Part shown: one piece after another, positions 1 to 7,352 of the stretch
How the letters are laid out: each line of letters begins with the position of its first letter
How positions within the stretch are numbered: position 1 is the stretch's first letter
Assembly (NCBI GenBank): GCA_018362935.1
Contig: JAHALQ010000004.1
Location: 13,073-77,072 of the forward strand
DNA: 64,000 bases
Direction of reading: 5' to 3'
Source: Pseudomonadota bacterium
GTDB lineage: Bacteria; Pseudomonadota; Alphaproteobacteria; RF32; CAG-239
Program-made: the position numbers and the translations under genes
Notes under the pieces: model-generated
What the model saw: the letters and a program-made list of their open reading frames with translations, nothing else
Database searches by the model: none
Told to the model about the DNA's origin: nothing

Positions 1-95
1 TCCCAGTGGTATACGACCTGACCGCTGCCTTTGGAAAGATAGGTGCAGGAGCATAAAACGGCGGTCATTGCGGCAATAAATATTTTTTTCGTCAT
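1..95 (-). CDS. Lipoprotein, N-terminal fragment (runs off window)
   Basis: The reverse strand reads from an ATG at 95 into a typical lipoprotein signal peptide: basic MTKK, a hydrophobic stretch, then the lipobox-like VLCSC, followed by TYLSKGSGQVVYHW. The reading frame continues past the window edge, so only 31 residues are visible. It would be exported and lipid-anchored. The family cannot be told from this fragment. It lies 10 bp downstream of the GST-like gene on the same strand, so the two may be co-transcribed. Confidence 0.6.
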   Translation of the reverse strand, partial: MTKKIFIAAMTAVLCSCTYLSKGSGQVVYHW

Positions 96-105
96 TTTCC
101 GGTCC

Positions 106-771
106 TCAGAAATCCAAATCGGCATAATGTTTGGCAGGGAGAATACCGCGGATGCCGTCTTTCAGAATGTCCTTAAAAGAAGGGCGCGATTTTATTTTGG
201 AATACCAAAGCTTGGCCGCCTTAAAGTCTTCCCACGGCACGCCGCCGAGATAATCAATGATTGAAAGCTGCGCCGCGGCAGCCAAATCGGCCATTGAGAT
301 TGTGTCTGCCGCAAGATATTGTTTACGCTCAAGCAGCCATTCGATATATTCGAGGTGAAAGACCAGATTGTTAAGACCGACTTTGAGTACCTGTGAATCG
401 GGAGCTTTGCCGGTAGCAAAGCGTTTGTGGACTTTTTCCTGAACAATGTTGCGATATACTTCGCGTTGAAATTTTTGGTCAAACCAGTCGGTCAGCCGCC
501 GGATTTCGGCTCTTTGGCGCGCGTCACCGAAAATCAGCGGGATATCCCGGGCCGTATCCTCAAGGTACTCTGTAATGGCATAGTTGCCGGCCACGACATT
601 GCCGTCACTCAAAAAAATCGGCAGCTCGCCGGCAGGATTAAGTTTATACACATCTTCCGAGAGTTTCCACGGTTCTTCTTCTTTAAGAATGAACAGCATC
701 TTTTTTTCGCCCATAAGCAGGCGGATTTTGCGCGATGCGGCGGATACCGGATGATGAATAAGTAAAACCAT
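106..771 (-). CDS. Glutathione S-transferase family protein
   Basis: 221 residues with the two-domain GST layout: an N-terminal thioredoxin-like domain (about 1-75, ending in NPAGELPIFLSDG and the NYAITEYLED helix) and an all-helical C-terminal domain (about 85-215). Cytosolic GSTs conjugate glutathione or act as thiol reductases; the substrate here is unknown. An in-frame TTG lies 15 bp upstream, but the ATG at 771 has a GAGG sequence nine bases before it and is the better start. Close neighbour of the lipoprotein gene on the same strand. Confidence 0.85.
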   Translation of the reverse strand: MVLLIHHPVSAASRKIRLLMGEKKMLFILKEEEPWKLSEDVYKLNPAGELPIFLSDGNVVAGNYAITEYLEDTARDIPLIFGDARQRAEIRRLTDWFDQKFQREVYRNIVQEKVHKRFATGKAPDSQVLKVGLNNLVFHLEYIEWLLERKQYLAADTISMADLAAAAQLSIIDYLGGVPWEDFKAAKLWYSKIKSRPSFKDILKDGIRGILPAKHYADLDF

Positions 772-842
772 TGCCAAATGCCTCAAATTTACGTTTAATC
801 ATTATATTAACCGCAGTTTGCCCAGCGGTCAACAGAGCTTTG

Positions 843-1712
843 TCAGTTATCAGATTTTTCAAGGCCGAACGTAGGCGGCACTACGCCCTGGGCATTTTTT
901 TCAAACTCGGCAATCATCTGCGCGATACTCGCCTGCAGTGCTTTTTGGTTGTCGGGGTTTTCCAGATAACGCGTAAACTTCTGAGCCAGCATTTTGCGTT
1001 CGCGGGAAAGCTTGGAAATGCCGATAAACATTGGTATCTGCCACAGGGTTTGCCGTGCGACTGCAACCTGTCCGCGCAGGCCGAGCTTAATGGCTTCAAT
1101 CAGCCCGTAATAATGGCTGGCCAGGATGTAATCCGCCTGTTTGGTAAAAAGTTTTTCAAACATTTCGTATGACGTGTCGACCGTTTCTATGTTAAACTGC
1201 TTAAGCTGTTCATTGATATAGTCGCTGTATACCTCTTTTGTAACGCGGACGCCTTTAAGTTTTTTCAAATCTTCGACCGACTTGACTTCGTTAATGCGGT
1301 TCGGCAGCATAAAAACGGTAATCGGATTGCTGACAGCGGCCGGATAAATCAGTTCCAGTCCGCGAAAAAGTTCGGTCTGGTGATAAGCGCCGAGCACCAC
1401 GTCAAATTCGCCTTTGCGGACTTCCTGAACCAATGTCGGAAAGTCTTTTTTTTGCAAATCATAAAAAATCCTCAGGTTGTTTTCTTTGGCCAGATCGTCA
1501 ATCATCGGCTGAAACAGCGTGGTAAATTTTCCGTAGATTTTGGCGTCTGGGTGTTCGACAAAGCCGAACGGCGCGTAGTCAATAAATCCCGTGATGTGAA
1601 TATCGCGGCGTTTTTGCGGATGCTTGTCTTCATAACGGACAAAAGCTTTGGCGGCGCTCATCGCGCTCAGCAGCAGAACGCCAGTCAAAAACCAGAAAGT
1701 AAATTTTTTCAT
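843..1712 (-). CDS. Periplasmic solute-binding protein (amino-acid type, SBP_bac_3-like)
   Basis: 289 residues with a cleavable signal peptide (MKKFTFWFLTG...SAAKA, about 1-23). The mature part has the two-lobe pattern of polar amino-acid ABC transporter binding proteins: an early FIDYAPFGF strand, the PMIDDLAKE helix, VRKGEFDVVLGAYHQTE near 105-120, and a hinge around PITVFMLP. A GGGA Shine-Dalgarno lies just before the ATG. No permease or ATPase gene is visible nearby, so it may act as an orphan binding protein or sensor. Confidence 0.75.
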   Translation of the reverse strand: MKKFTFWFLTGVLLLSAMSAAKAFVRYEDKHPQKRRDIHITGFIDYAPFGFVEHPDAKIYGKFTTLFQPMIDDLAKENNLRIFYDLQKKDFPTLVQEVRKGEFDVVLGAYHQTELFRGLELIYPAAVSNPITVFMLPNRINEVKSVEDLKKLKGVRVTKEVYSDYINEQLKQFNIETVDTSYEMFEKLFTKQADYILASHYYGLIEAIKLGLRGQVAVARQTLWQIPMFIGISKLSRERKMLAQKFTRYLENPDNQKALQASIAQMIAEFEKNAQGVVPPTFGLEKSDN

Positions 1713-1821
1713 TTTCCCTGCCCATAAGTTAAAAAATTTACGAATAAGTAACCTAATTTTGATATGATAATACCGTAATTATATTAAAAAAGCTTTTATT
1801 TTTTTAAGGATTAAAATTTAA

Positions 1822-2184
1822 ATGAACGTCTCACAAAACTATGCGCAAAATGATTTGTCGGGGATGGGGCAGGCGCAACTTGAAAGCCGCGCCCTGATTC
1901 GCACGGCATCGTCATTGAACCAAATCAAAGAACATTGGGAAGAGTGCAAGGGTGAGCTGGATGAAGCATTAGAAAAAAATCGCAAATTATGGACCATTAT
2001 CGCGGCCGCAATGAATGAGGCCGATTGTCCGCAACCGCAGGAAGTTAAGAAAAACATACTAAACCTGGCGGTGTTTGTCTTCCAAAGAACTATGGAAATA
2101 TCAGCAGAACCGGAGCCTAAAAAACTGGACATCCTGATAAACATTAACATGAATATTGCCAAGGGATTGTCCGGCAACGCCTGA
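1822..2184 (+). CDS. flaF: FlaF-like flagellar biosynthesis regulator
   Basis: 120 residues. The central and C-terminal parts match the FlaF pattern I know from Caulobacter-type Alphaproteobacteria: an acidic helix, ALEKNRKLWTII near 50-60, the ILNLAVFVFQRTMEI segment, and the closing LDILININMNIAKGL. FlaF is needed for flagellin secretion or assembly and works with FlbT. Neither flagellin nor flbT is adjacent, so this copy stands alone. AAGGA lies ten bases before the ATG. It implies a flagellated host. Family assignment is by eye. Confidence 0.7.
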   Translation: MNVSQNYAQNDLSGMGQAQLESRALIRTASSLNQIKEHWEECKGELDEALEKNRKLWTIIAAAMNEADCPQPQEVKKNILNLAVFVFQRTMEISAEPEPKKLDILININMNIAKGLSGNA

Positions 2185-2192
2185 ACATCTGG

Positions 2193-2405
2193 CTAGATTT
2201 TGGTGTTCCACCACAAATGCCCGTTGGACGGAGCATTATGCTCAAAGCTGTGAAAATATTTTGCGGCCGGTTTTAGGTACCGGCGGTTGTCCCAGTTTTC
2301 GATAATCCGCGAAATTGTTTCGCCCTGCTGGGGCGTGCCGATATTGGCAAAATTGACTAACGTCAGATCATTAAGACAGTACTGTTTGGTATCCGGTCTG
2401 ATCAT
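2193..2405 (-). CDS. Small protein of unknown function (70 aa)
   Basis: Unrecognised. The open frame extends further upstream, but the ATG at 2405 has AAGGAG six bases before it and is taken as the start; the 34 codons before it look non-coding. The C-terminus is aromatic and polar (KYFHSFEHNAPSNGHLWWN). It converges on the flaF-like gene with 8 bp between stops. No signal peptide or membrane segment is visible. Confidence 0.55.
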   Translation of the reverse strand: MIRPDTKQYCLNDLTLVNFANIGTPQQGETISRIIENWDNRRYLKPAAKYFHSFEHNAPSNGHLWWNTKI

Positions 2406-2544
2406 CTTTTTCTCCTTCATGGCTGATATAAAAGATATAGGAAATTTTACAGCAGTGGAAAGGGCAAATAAATCTAATCGGTATATAAACCTTGGGGTAG
2501 TGCAAAAAGCTGACGGCAAAAGTTTTGCATATGCAAAAAAAAGG

Positions 2545-2573
2545 TTGACGAAAGAAATTAAATATATTATTTA
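2545..2573 (+). promoter_or_regulatory. Putative tRNA-Leu promoter
   Basis: TTGACG (2545-2550) and TATTTA (2568-2573) with 17 bp between, ending about 19 bp before the mature tRNA start. Read from sequence only. Confidence 0.45.
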
Positions 2574-2591
2574 TCTTTTCACAAACACGAT

Positions 2592-2677
2592 GGGGGTATG
2601 GCGGAACTGGTAGACGCGCTAGACTCAAAATCTTGTGGCCTCTGGCCGTGTCAGTTCAAGTCTGACTACCCCTACCA
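2592..2677 (+). tRNA. tRNA-Leu (anticodon CAA)
   Basis: 86 nt with GGGGGTA pairing to TACCCCT before the discriminator A and an encoded CCA. The anticodon loop CTCAAAA gives anticodon CAA. A long variable arm (GTGGCCTCTGGCCGT) and the GTTCAAGTC T-loop mark a type II leucine tRNA. One anticodon-stem pair looks mismatched (T-T). This is the integration target: the 3' portion from 2622 is repeated at 42822. Confidence 0.92.
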
Positions 2678-2687
2678 AGTTGAAAAA
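2622..2687 (+). repeat. attL core (66-bp direct repeat)
   Basis: Identical to 42822-42887. It covers the tRNA anticodon loop through the 3' end plus ten bases, so integration leaves a complete tRNA on the left. The bases either side of the repeat differ. Confidence 0.95.
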
Positions 2688-2712
2688 CCTTGATATTTTA
2701 TCAAGGTTTTTT
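2685..2712 (+). terminator. Terminator after tRNA-Leu (phage-side copy)
   Basis: Stem AAACCTTGATA / TATCAAGGTTT with a TTT loop and a T run. It follows the tRNA as reconstituted by the phage. The displaced host terminator with a different stem lies after attR. Confidence 0.85.
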
Positions 2713-2729
2713 GTTTTTATTATAATGCC

Positions 2730-2738
2730 ATTCTGACT
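2730..2738 (-). repeat. Putative integrase arm-type site, copy 1
   Basis: ATTCTGACT, the inverse of AGTCAGAAT, which recurs at 2786 and twice just inside attR. Flanking bases (A/T-rich, followed by A) are also similar. Position near both cores suggests arm sites for the integrase. Confidence 0.5.
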
Positions 2739-2785
2739 TTTATATGCATTTATCCACATATTAGAATCAAATACTTAGCATATAG

Positions 2786-2794
2786 AGTCAGAAT
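2786..2794 (+). repeat. Putative integrase arm-type site, copy 2
   Basis: AGTCAGAAT followed by GAAA; the same 9-mer as the two copies near attR (42742 and 42764). Confidence 0.5.
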
Positions 2795-2822
2795 GAAATT
2801 TCAGAACATACAAAGAACATGA

Positions 2823-2848
2823 AAAAATAAACCCCGATTCCTCGGGGC
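2823..2848 (-). terminator. Terminator after the integrase gene
   Basis: On the minus strand, CCCCGA-GGAA-TCGGGG followed by TTTATTTTTTC, immediately after the integrase stop codon. It ends the early left transcript. Confidence 0.8.
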
Positions 2849-2849
2849 T

Positions 2850-3929
2850 TTAATTGTCTTTGTTTTCTGCTTTTAGTCTTCCTTCTAGGGCAACCATTGA
2901 TAAGGCCGAGGTGTTGGCTTTGTAAAAGCGGTTAAAGGTGGATTCATCCGTGTGTCCGGTGATTGAGATAATTGCGTCGCTGGGGACACCGGCTTCAGCG
3001 TATGCCGTACTGGCTGTATGTCGCATTTGTTTAAATACAATCTTTATTCCGATTTTCTCGCTGAAACGCTGGAAGTGCCGCGCAAGGCGGTCTTTGGTGA
3101 AATTTCCGTATTCATCGGCAATTATATAATCCTCTTTCGACAGGACTTCTTGCCAAAGGTGTTGAGGTATCGGGACAATAACCCGCTGGCCGGTTTTGTT
3201 TTGCATGAAATCGAAAAAATAAAAACCATTTTTCTCAACGATATGCTCTTTGCGTAAGCGGCGTATATCGCCCACACGCTGCGCCAAATAATAGTTTAAT
3301 TCAAGAGCTAAGGCAAGATAATCGCGTTTTTCTTCACGGGCCTGCCGGATGAACTCTTGCATGTTTTCAAGCTGTATGATCTCTTTTTTGGGTTTTGGTT
3401 TAGATATGCGTAAGTTACTGAAAGGGTTGTTACCTGAAACAATGCCTTTACGGATGCCGAAATTATAAAGCATCTTGAGAGTTGTAATGCAGGCAAGGCC
3501 CCGATATATTCCGCGTTTCTCTGCAATGCTCTCATATAAGTTGAGGGCAGCCTGCCCGGTGAAAGTATTGAGAGGAACCTCTTTGAGCATTTTTTTTGAT
3601 TTTTCGGCTTTGATTTCGGCCAAAATGTTGTATGAGTAAAGGTAATATTTTTGAGTGTCTTCGGTCAGTTTAAGATAATTTTTGCTTTTGATATATTCAG
3701 CCCACAAATGCTCAAGCGAAGCTGGAACAAAATTATCGCATTGTACTTTGAAATTTTTTAACTTTTGATAAAGAACGAATGCTTCCCTGCAAGCAATCAG
3801 ATAATCGCAGCCTAAAGAATACGAGCGTTTCATATCGCAGCCCTCTGGCAATAATCGTGCCGGAAGGTTGAAATAGTATGCAACTCGCCCGTCTTTGAGC
3901 CGTTTCTTTATCATGTAGGGAATCTTCAT
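2850..3929 (-). CDS. int: Tyrosine recombinase (phage integrase)
   Basis: 359 residues. An N-terminal arm/core-binding region precedes a catalytic domain with the family's conserved positions: Arg in LAQRVGDIRRLR, the RHT motif in QMRHTASTAYAEAG, GHT in ITGHTDEST, and the nucleophile Tyr in NRFYKAN. It catalyses site-specific recombination between attP and the tRNA-Leu core. A GTG start 24 bp upstream is possible, but the ATG at 3929 has AGGA at good spacing. It is the last gene of the early left operon, 8 bp after the small HTH gene and adjacent to attL. Confidence 0.95.
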   Translation of the reverse strand: MKIPYMIKKRLKDGRVAYYFNLPARLLPEGCDMKRSYSLGCDYLIACREAFVLYQKLKNFKVQCDNFVPASLEHLWAEYIKSKNYLKLTEDTQKYYLYSYNILAEIKAEKSKKMLKEVPLNTFTGQAALNLYESIAEKRGIYRGLACITTLKMLYNFGIRKGIVSGNNPFSNLRISKPKPKKEIIQLENMQEFIRQAREEKRDYLALALELNYYLAQRVGDIRRLRKEHIVEKNGFYFFDFMQNKTGQRVIVPIPQHLWQEVLSKEDYIIADEYGNFTKDRLARHFQRFSEKIGIKIVFKQMRHTASTAYAEAGVPSDAIISITGHTDESTFNRFYKANTSALSMVALEGRLKAENKDN

Positions 3930-3937
3930 TTCCGTTC

Positions 3938-4144
3938 CTATGCAAAATTCCACTCTTCGTCGTTAAGGTTTTCCGCTGTATTATTATTTTTCGCAAAGCG
4001 ATATAACTTCACTTTTTTTGAAAAAGGCTTTATTTCAAGTTTGCCTTGAACAACATACTTATTGAGTGTGCGATTATCCGTTTCGGGATTAAGTTTAAGG
4101 GCGATTTTTATTTCGTCGGCGGTCATAAATCCTTCGTCAGTCAT
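3938..4144 (-). CDS. Small HTH-like protein next to integrase (excisionase candidate)
   Basis: 68 residues. The N-terminal half (MTADEIKIALKLNPETDNRTLNKYV) has the look of a small helix-turn-helix, and the basic second half (KLEIKPFSKKVKLYRF) could form a winged segment. Position immediately upstream of int on the same transcript is typical of an excisionase or directionality factor. No specific family is recognised, so the role is inferred from size and context. Confidence 0.5.
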   Translation of the reverse strand: MTDEGFMTADEIKIALKLNPETDNRTLNKYVVQGKLEIKPFSKKVKLYRFAKNNNTAENLNDEEWNFA

Positions 4145-4147
4145 CTT

Positions 4148-4321
4148 TTAACCTTTCCAATGTTTTGTGCTGTAAATAAATTTGCCGCAATGTTTGCAGT
4201 ATTCTTGTGTATAGAGGTTGTCCGGCTCATATTCCGACCGCTCTTCCCCAACTAATACCCATTCATGCCAATCTTTTCTGAGTAAATCTCCGAGCCAACA
4301 AAGCAAGCGCCTAATCCTCAT
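4148..4321 (-). CDS. Small CxxC protein (57 aa)
   Basis: A 57-codon frame fitting exactly between its neighbours: it overlaps the previous gene's stop by 11 bp and stops 3 bp before the next ATG. It is rich in Trp, Arg and Glu early (MRIRRLLCWLGDLLRKDWHE) and has YCKHCGKF near the end, a CxxC knuckle that could bind zinc. Unknown function; the tight packing is the main evidence that it is real. Confidence 0.6.
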   Translation of the reverse strand: MRIRRLLCWLGDLLRKDWHEWVLVGEERSEYEPDNLYTQEYCKHCGKFIYSTKHWKG

Positions 4322-4514
4322 ACATACTCTCCCTTAAATAATAATCCATTGTGCGAGAAATTCTCACCATTTGGCCAGCGAACCATAGTCGTACTCTTTT
4401 AATCGGGAAAGAAACAATCGCCAATAAATAAAAAAGAATGGCAACGATACATAACAATATGATGACAATGGTTTCTACTATGTTTTCTGAAAATGCTTTT
4501 ATAATATCAATCAT
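4311..4514 (-). CDS. Small membrane protein (67 aa)
   Basis: One strong transmembrane segment (IVETIVIILLCIVAILFYLL, about 12-33) followed by a basic stretch (FPIKRVRLWF), suggesting an N-out/C-in inner-membrane protein. It overlaps its upstream neighbour by 8 bp. Unrecognised early phage protein. Confidence 0.6.
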   Translation of the reverse strand: MIDIIKAFSENIVETIVIILLCIVAILFYLLAIVSFPIKRVRLWFAGQMVRISRTMDYYLRESMYED

Positions 4515-4737
4515 CTTGCACCTCGAATAAGTTATTAACGTTGCATTTGCTCTTAAATAAGAACTTATGTTTTGTTAAAAATTCTTCTATAGAAGCACAC
4601 CATAAACACCGACCTTCATCGGTAATACCGGATACCATAGTGTCTTTTACAAGGCTAATCCAAACACAGCGTTTATAGTCGTGTTCTGAATCTTCCTCAA
4701 CCCACACATCGCCAACCTCAGGTGTTAATTTACTCAT
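4507..4737 (-). CDS. Unknown early phage protein (76 aa)
   Basis: Start taken at the ATG at 4737, which overlaps the upstream stop as ATGAGTAA. The sequence TPEVGDVWVEEDSEHDYKR reads like the opening strand of a small beta-rich phage protein. No known family is recognised. Confidence 0.55.
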   Translation of the reverse strand: MSKLTPEVGDVWVEEDSEHDYKRCVWISLVKDTMVSGITDEGRCLWCASIEEFLTKHKFLFKSKCNVNNLFEVQDD

Positions 4738-5089
4738 CTTTCCTATCCTCATAAAAAGTTACTTCATCTCTGCGTACGGGACGACAATTTTTCCAGTAAT
4801 TTCTATTTTCATCTAAAAATGGCTTTCCTAAATCAATTTCAACATTTCTTAAAAGGCGCATTACTTTTTCATTAAAATAACCATTCCAGAACCAGCAAGG
4901 GCAACGGCTCCTGATGACGCTATCCCAGTCGATAGGGTCTTTGTAGAATTCCCAATCATCACGAGGTAAATCTTCAATGTCTATATTATCGTCATCAATG
5001 TTTTGAATAAACATATCTGGTGCCCAATATTTACATCTAATCTTAGCCCCTTTTCTGAACTCGGGCAGCAGTTCTTCTAAATATGACAT
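4730..5089 (-). CDS. Unknown early phage protein, faint Tad2/DUF2829 resemblance
   Basis: 119 residues. The first half (YLEELLPEFRKGAKIRCKYW ... then LPRDDWEFYKDP) resembles the common phage pattern in which a helix and a GKKIRRKxW strand are followed by a DDWEIY strand, seen in small DUF2829-type proteins that include Tad2 anti-Thoeris inhibitors. The second half adds a Cys/Trp-rich segment and ends VRRDEVTFYEDRK. Start codon overlaps the upstream stop (TAATG). The resemblance is weak; function is not established. Confidence 0.5.
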   Translation of the reverse strand: MSYLEELLPEFRKGAKIRCKYWAPDMFIQNIDDDNIDIEDLPRDDWEFYKDPIDWDSVIRSRCPCWFWNGYFNEKVMRLLRNVEIDLGKPFLDENRNYWKNCRPVRRDEVTFYEDRKDE

Positions 5090-5343
5090 TACTTCTCCTT
5101 CTCCTCTTCATCTCTTACTTTTCGCCAAAATCGTTCTTCCTGTTCGGTTCCTGAACAATCCCCACTTTCGTTCAATGTCCATAAATCCCATTCTTCAAAA
5201 TCGCTAATTGTAGCGGAATTATAAAACCTATTTTGCAGACTATCGGCAAATTTTCTGTGCATTTCTTCAGCTTTATATTGGTAGTAGTGAGCTTTATTTA
5301 ATAAAGCTCGCTCATGCCTTGTTAATCCGTACTTTTTTCGCAT
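5089..5343 (-). CDS. Unknown early phage protein (84 aa)
   Basis: Charged, helical-looking protein (TRHERALLNKAHYYQYKAEEMHRKFADSL) with an acidic C-terminus. AAGGAG lies eight bases before the ATG. No family recognised. Confidence 0.5.
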   Translation of the reverse strand: MRKKYGLTRHERALLNKAHYYQYKAEEMHRKFADSLQNRFYNSATISDFEEWDLWTLNESGDCSGTEQEERFWRKVRDEEEKEK

Positions 5344-5355
5344 CCCTCAATCTCC

Positions 5356-5535
5356 TTAATCCCAATACACAATTTTGTCTTGTTTGGGGCAGTAATAGTC
5401 CAAACCCCAAGCCCCAATATCTCGCGCCGCCCTAACTTCGAGTTTCTCTCTACAATCATAACAATGAGGGCATTTTATTTCTTCGCACTTCCTGAAACGA
5501 GGTTGCTGTTCTTCCTTGTTATCATCAATCGTCAT
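5356..5535 (-). CDS. Small cysteine protein (59 aa)
   Basis: A 59-codon frame overlapping the upstream gene by ATGA and ending 12 bp before the next start. It has two closely spaced cysteine pairs (KCEEIKCPHCYDC) and a third Cys in YYCPKQD, compatible with a zinc-binding fold. Unknown role. Confidence 0.6.
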   Translation of the reverse strand: MTIDDNKEEQQPRFRKCEEIKCPHCYDCREKLEVRAARDIGAWGLDYYCPKQDKIVYWD

Positions 5536-5786
5536 TTCCTTTCTCCAAAAGTTTCAAGCATTTTTACCATTTTATTTATATTATCGGTCATGCCAGTAAA
5601 CCACTTGTCTGAATGCAGACGCAGGTGCCACCCATTTGATGCGTCTTGATACTTCATATTATACATAAACTCGTAGTTGATGACTTCCTGCTGAATCTCC
5701 TGTTCGCGCTTCATCATCCCTATTGTATGAGCGATTTCATAAATGATTGCCTCGCGCGGGGTCTGAAATGAAAAACTATCAATCAT
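5532..5786 (-). CDS. Unknown early phage protein (84 aa)
   Basis: The ATG at 5786 overlaps the upstream stop as TGATG. Predicted mostly helical (TPREAIIYEIAHTIGMMKREQEIQQE) with a Trp-containing polar C-terminal half. Not recognised. Confidence 0.5.
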   Translation of the reverse strand: MIDSFSFQTPREAIIYEIAHTIGMMKREQEIQQEVINYEFMYNMKYQDASNGWHLRLHSDKWFTGMTDNINKMVKMLETFGERK

Positions 5787-6367
5787 CACTCCTCCTCACT
5801 TTCACCAATGGCGGCGTTGATACGGATTAAAAGGTTTTGTCTTTGAGTATTCCATTTTCCTAAGTGGCTCAACGCTGGTTTGCACTCTTTCAACAAACCT
5901 TTATAGGTTTCATTGATTTCCAAAAGTTCATGAATATACTCAACTTTCTGGCGGAGTTCATTGTCGCGGTGAGTGAGGTCAAGACGCAAATTCTCCTTTT
6001 CAAGGTAGCGGCAATTTTCTTTGTGTTGTTTATTTTCTTCCTCTAATTTTTTTATCTTAGACTCACATTTCTCGTTCTCATCGGTCATGTAGTCGAGGAC
6101 GGTTGTCATATTTTTTATGGATTCCAGAAAATACCGATTGTTAGATTTGGCTGCTTTCAGGCGTTCCAGCTCTTCATAATCACAAGGGGCGAGAACTTCA
6201 ATAATGTCTTCCTCACGTTCTCCATCCTCAATTCTAATATCAAACCCCTCATCAGAGACGTTACTATTAAAATAAAAGCGCGGCGAAGGTTTAGTGGCAG
6301 ATTTAACAAGTATCCAATACCACCCCTCTTTAAGTTTCCCGGTTTTCCAATCATCTGTTAAACTCAT
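5786..6367 (-). CDS. Coiled-coil early phage protein (193 aa)
   Basis: The N-terminal 75 residues form a small domain (KEGWYWILVKSATKPSPRFY ... APCDYEELERL), followed by a long coiled coil (about 75-150, heptad-rich ENEKCESKIKKLEEENKQ). This layout is seen in lambdoid Ea22-like early proteins. It heads the run of overlapping genes down to the integrase. Specific function unknown. Confidence 0.55.
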   Translation of the reverse strand: MSLTDDWKTGKLKEGWYWILVKSATKPSPRFYFNSNVSDEGFDIRIEDGEREEDIIEVLAPCDYEELERLKAAKSNNRYFLESIKNMTTVLDYMTDENEKCESKIKKLEEENKQHKENCRYLEKENLRLDLTHRDNELRQKVEYIHELLEINETYKGLLKECKPALSHLGKWNTQRQNLLIRINAAIGESEEE

Positions 6368-6400
6368 TTTTTCCTCCTAAACAAATGTTAAAGGGTTAAA

Positions 6401-6880
6401 TCAATTTTCGATAAGCTGGAAACTACGGACGTAGGCATAGTTACTCTTATCGAAGTTGCCCCGGTAGCCAACATTCATATTGAGTTTCCAAGAACCACTA
6501 CTACTATACTCGGAAGACGACCAGTAATAATCATCTTCTTTAAGAGGTTCGCCGCCACACGCTTCGAAAGCCTTGTTCATTTCTTCTTTGAACAGATACA
6601 AACAAGTCAACTGGTCAATGTCGGGAAGACTGCAATTGTTTTTTTTGACATATTTCACAGCCTCATCATAGGTCATCTGTATGGAAGCATCGAATTTATA
6701 AACCCATAGCTCTTTCCCCTTGAAATTACCCAGAAAGACGAACCCGTCATCTCGACAATACCCGAGGTTAGGTTGCTGCTCGTTGCTCTCAATCTCTCCA
6801 GTGTAAAACACCGTGCTGTGCTTAATTTCTTCGCCGCTTAAAATGGCGTTTTCAAAATCTTCTTTTGTCTGTAAAATCAT
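6401..6880 (-). CDS. DUF1566/Lcl-like C-type-lectin-fold protein
   Basis: 159 residues. The second half follows the DUF1566 pattern: YDEAVKYVKKNNCSLPDIDQL, then YYWSSSEYSSSGSWKLNMN and a closing YAYVRSFQL. Some relatives are the variable targets of diversity-generating retroelements, but no reverse transcriptase or template repeat is visible here. The frame is open further upstream from a TTG, but the ATG at 6880 overlaps the end of the preceding 23-codon frame (AAATGA) and is chosen. Role in this phage unknown. Confidence 0.65.
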   Translation of the reverse strand: MILQTKEDFENAILSGEEIKHSTVFYTGEIESNEQQPNLGYCRDDGFVFLGNFKGKELWVYKFDASIQMTYDEAVKYVKKNNCSLPDIDQLTCLYLFKEEMNKAFEACGGEPLKEDDYYWSSSEYSSSGSWKLNMNVGYRGNFDKSNYAYVRSFQLIEN

Positions 6881-6948
6881 TTCATTACTTCTTTCAAAAA
6901 TCCCAAGACAGTCATAATCACTGCCAGCCAAAACAATTTATTGTCCAT
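6877..6948 (-). CDS. Micro-membrane protein (23 aa)
   Basis: MDNKLFWLAVIMTVLGFLKE and three further residues. One hydrophobic helix, with AGGA eight bases before the ATG and a stop overlapping the next gene's start. Size makes it tentative, but the ribosome site and overlap are good. Confidence 0.45.
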   Translation of the reverse strand: MDNKLFWLAVIMTVLGFLKEVMK

Positions 6949-7020
6949 TATTCAATTCCTTAAAAGGCGGGGCGGGGGATAAAAATACTATAACAGGTTG
7001 ATGAATCCGCCCCAGTGTTG

Positions 7021-7350
7021 TTAAAAAGGTATACTATCGTTAAAGTCGCCGTTTTCCGGATAATTTCCGCCATCAATCGGCTGTCCCGGATAATTGCCGC
7101 CAGAACTTTGCGGACGATTTTGCTGAGCATAGGCGATTGTGTCATTATAGGTTTTGGTGCAAAGCGCCGCCAATTTCAGAAGTTCATCCGGAAAAAGGTT
7201 AATTTGTTCGCGTTTCCATTCATCAGTTGCTTTATCTTTCCAAGAACGCTGCAGGCATGCGCCGTAAGTGGCTTGTCCGTCTTTATCTCTGCGGAATATT
7301 GAAATACTGAGTCCACGGTCGCGGGTAGAAATAACAGGTTTGTTTTCCAT
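7021..7350 (-). CDS. PC4-like ssDNA-binding protein with SSB-type tail
   Basis: 109 residues starting MENKPVISTRDRG after AAGGA. The pattern GLSISIFRR ... YGACLQRSWKDK ... EWKREQINLFPDELLKLAAL matches the small phage/bacterial proteins with a PC4-like beta-sheet that binds single-stranded DNA. A Gly/Asn/Gln-rich linker then leads to a final DFNDSIPF, very like the acidic tip (DDDIPF) by which SSB recruits replication and repair partners. It lies next to the recombination genes. Probable phage SSB substitute. Confidence 0.65.
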   Translation of the reverse strand: MENKPVISTRDRGLSISIFRRDKDGQATYGACLQRSWKDKATDEWKREQINLFPDELLKLAALCTKTYNDTIAYAQQNRPQSSGGNYPGQPIDGGNYPENGDFNDSIPF

Positions 7351-7352
7351 TT

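Noticed and set aside
2193..2519. Longer 108-codon version of the small gene
   Set aside because: The first 38 codons lack a ribosome site, while ATG at 2405 has AAGGAG at ideal spacing.
6401..6931. Diversity-generating retroelement
   Set aside because: Only a possible target-type protein is seen; there is no reverse transcriptase, accessory gene or template repeat.
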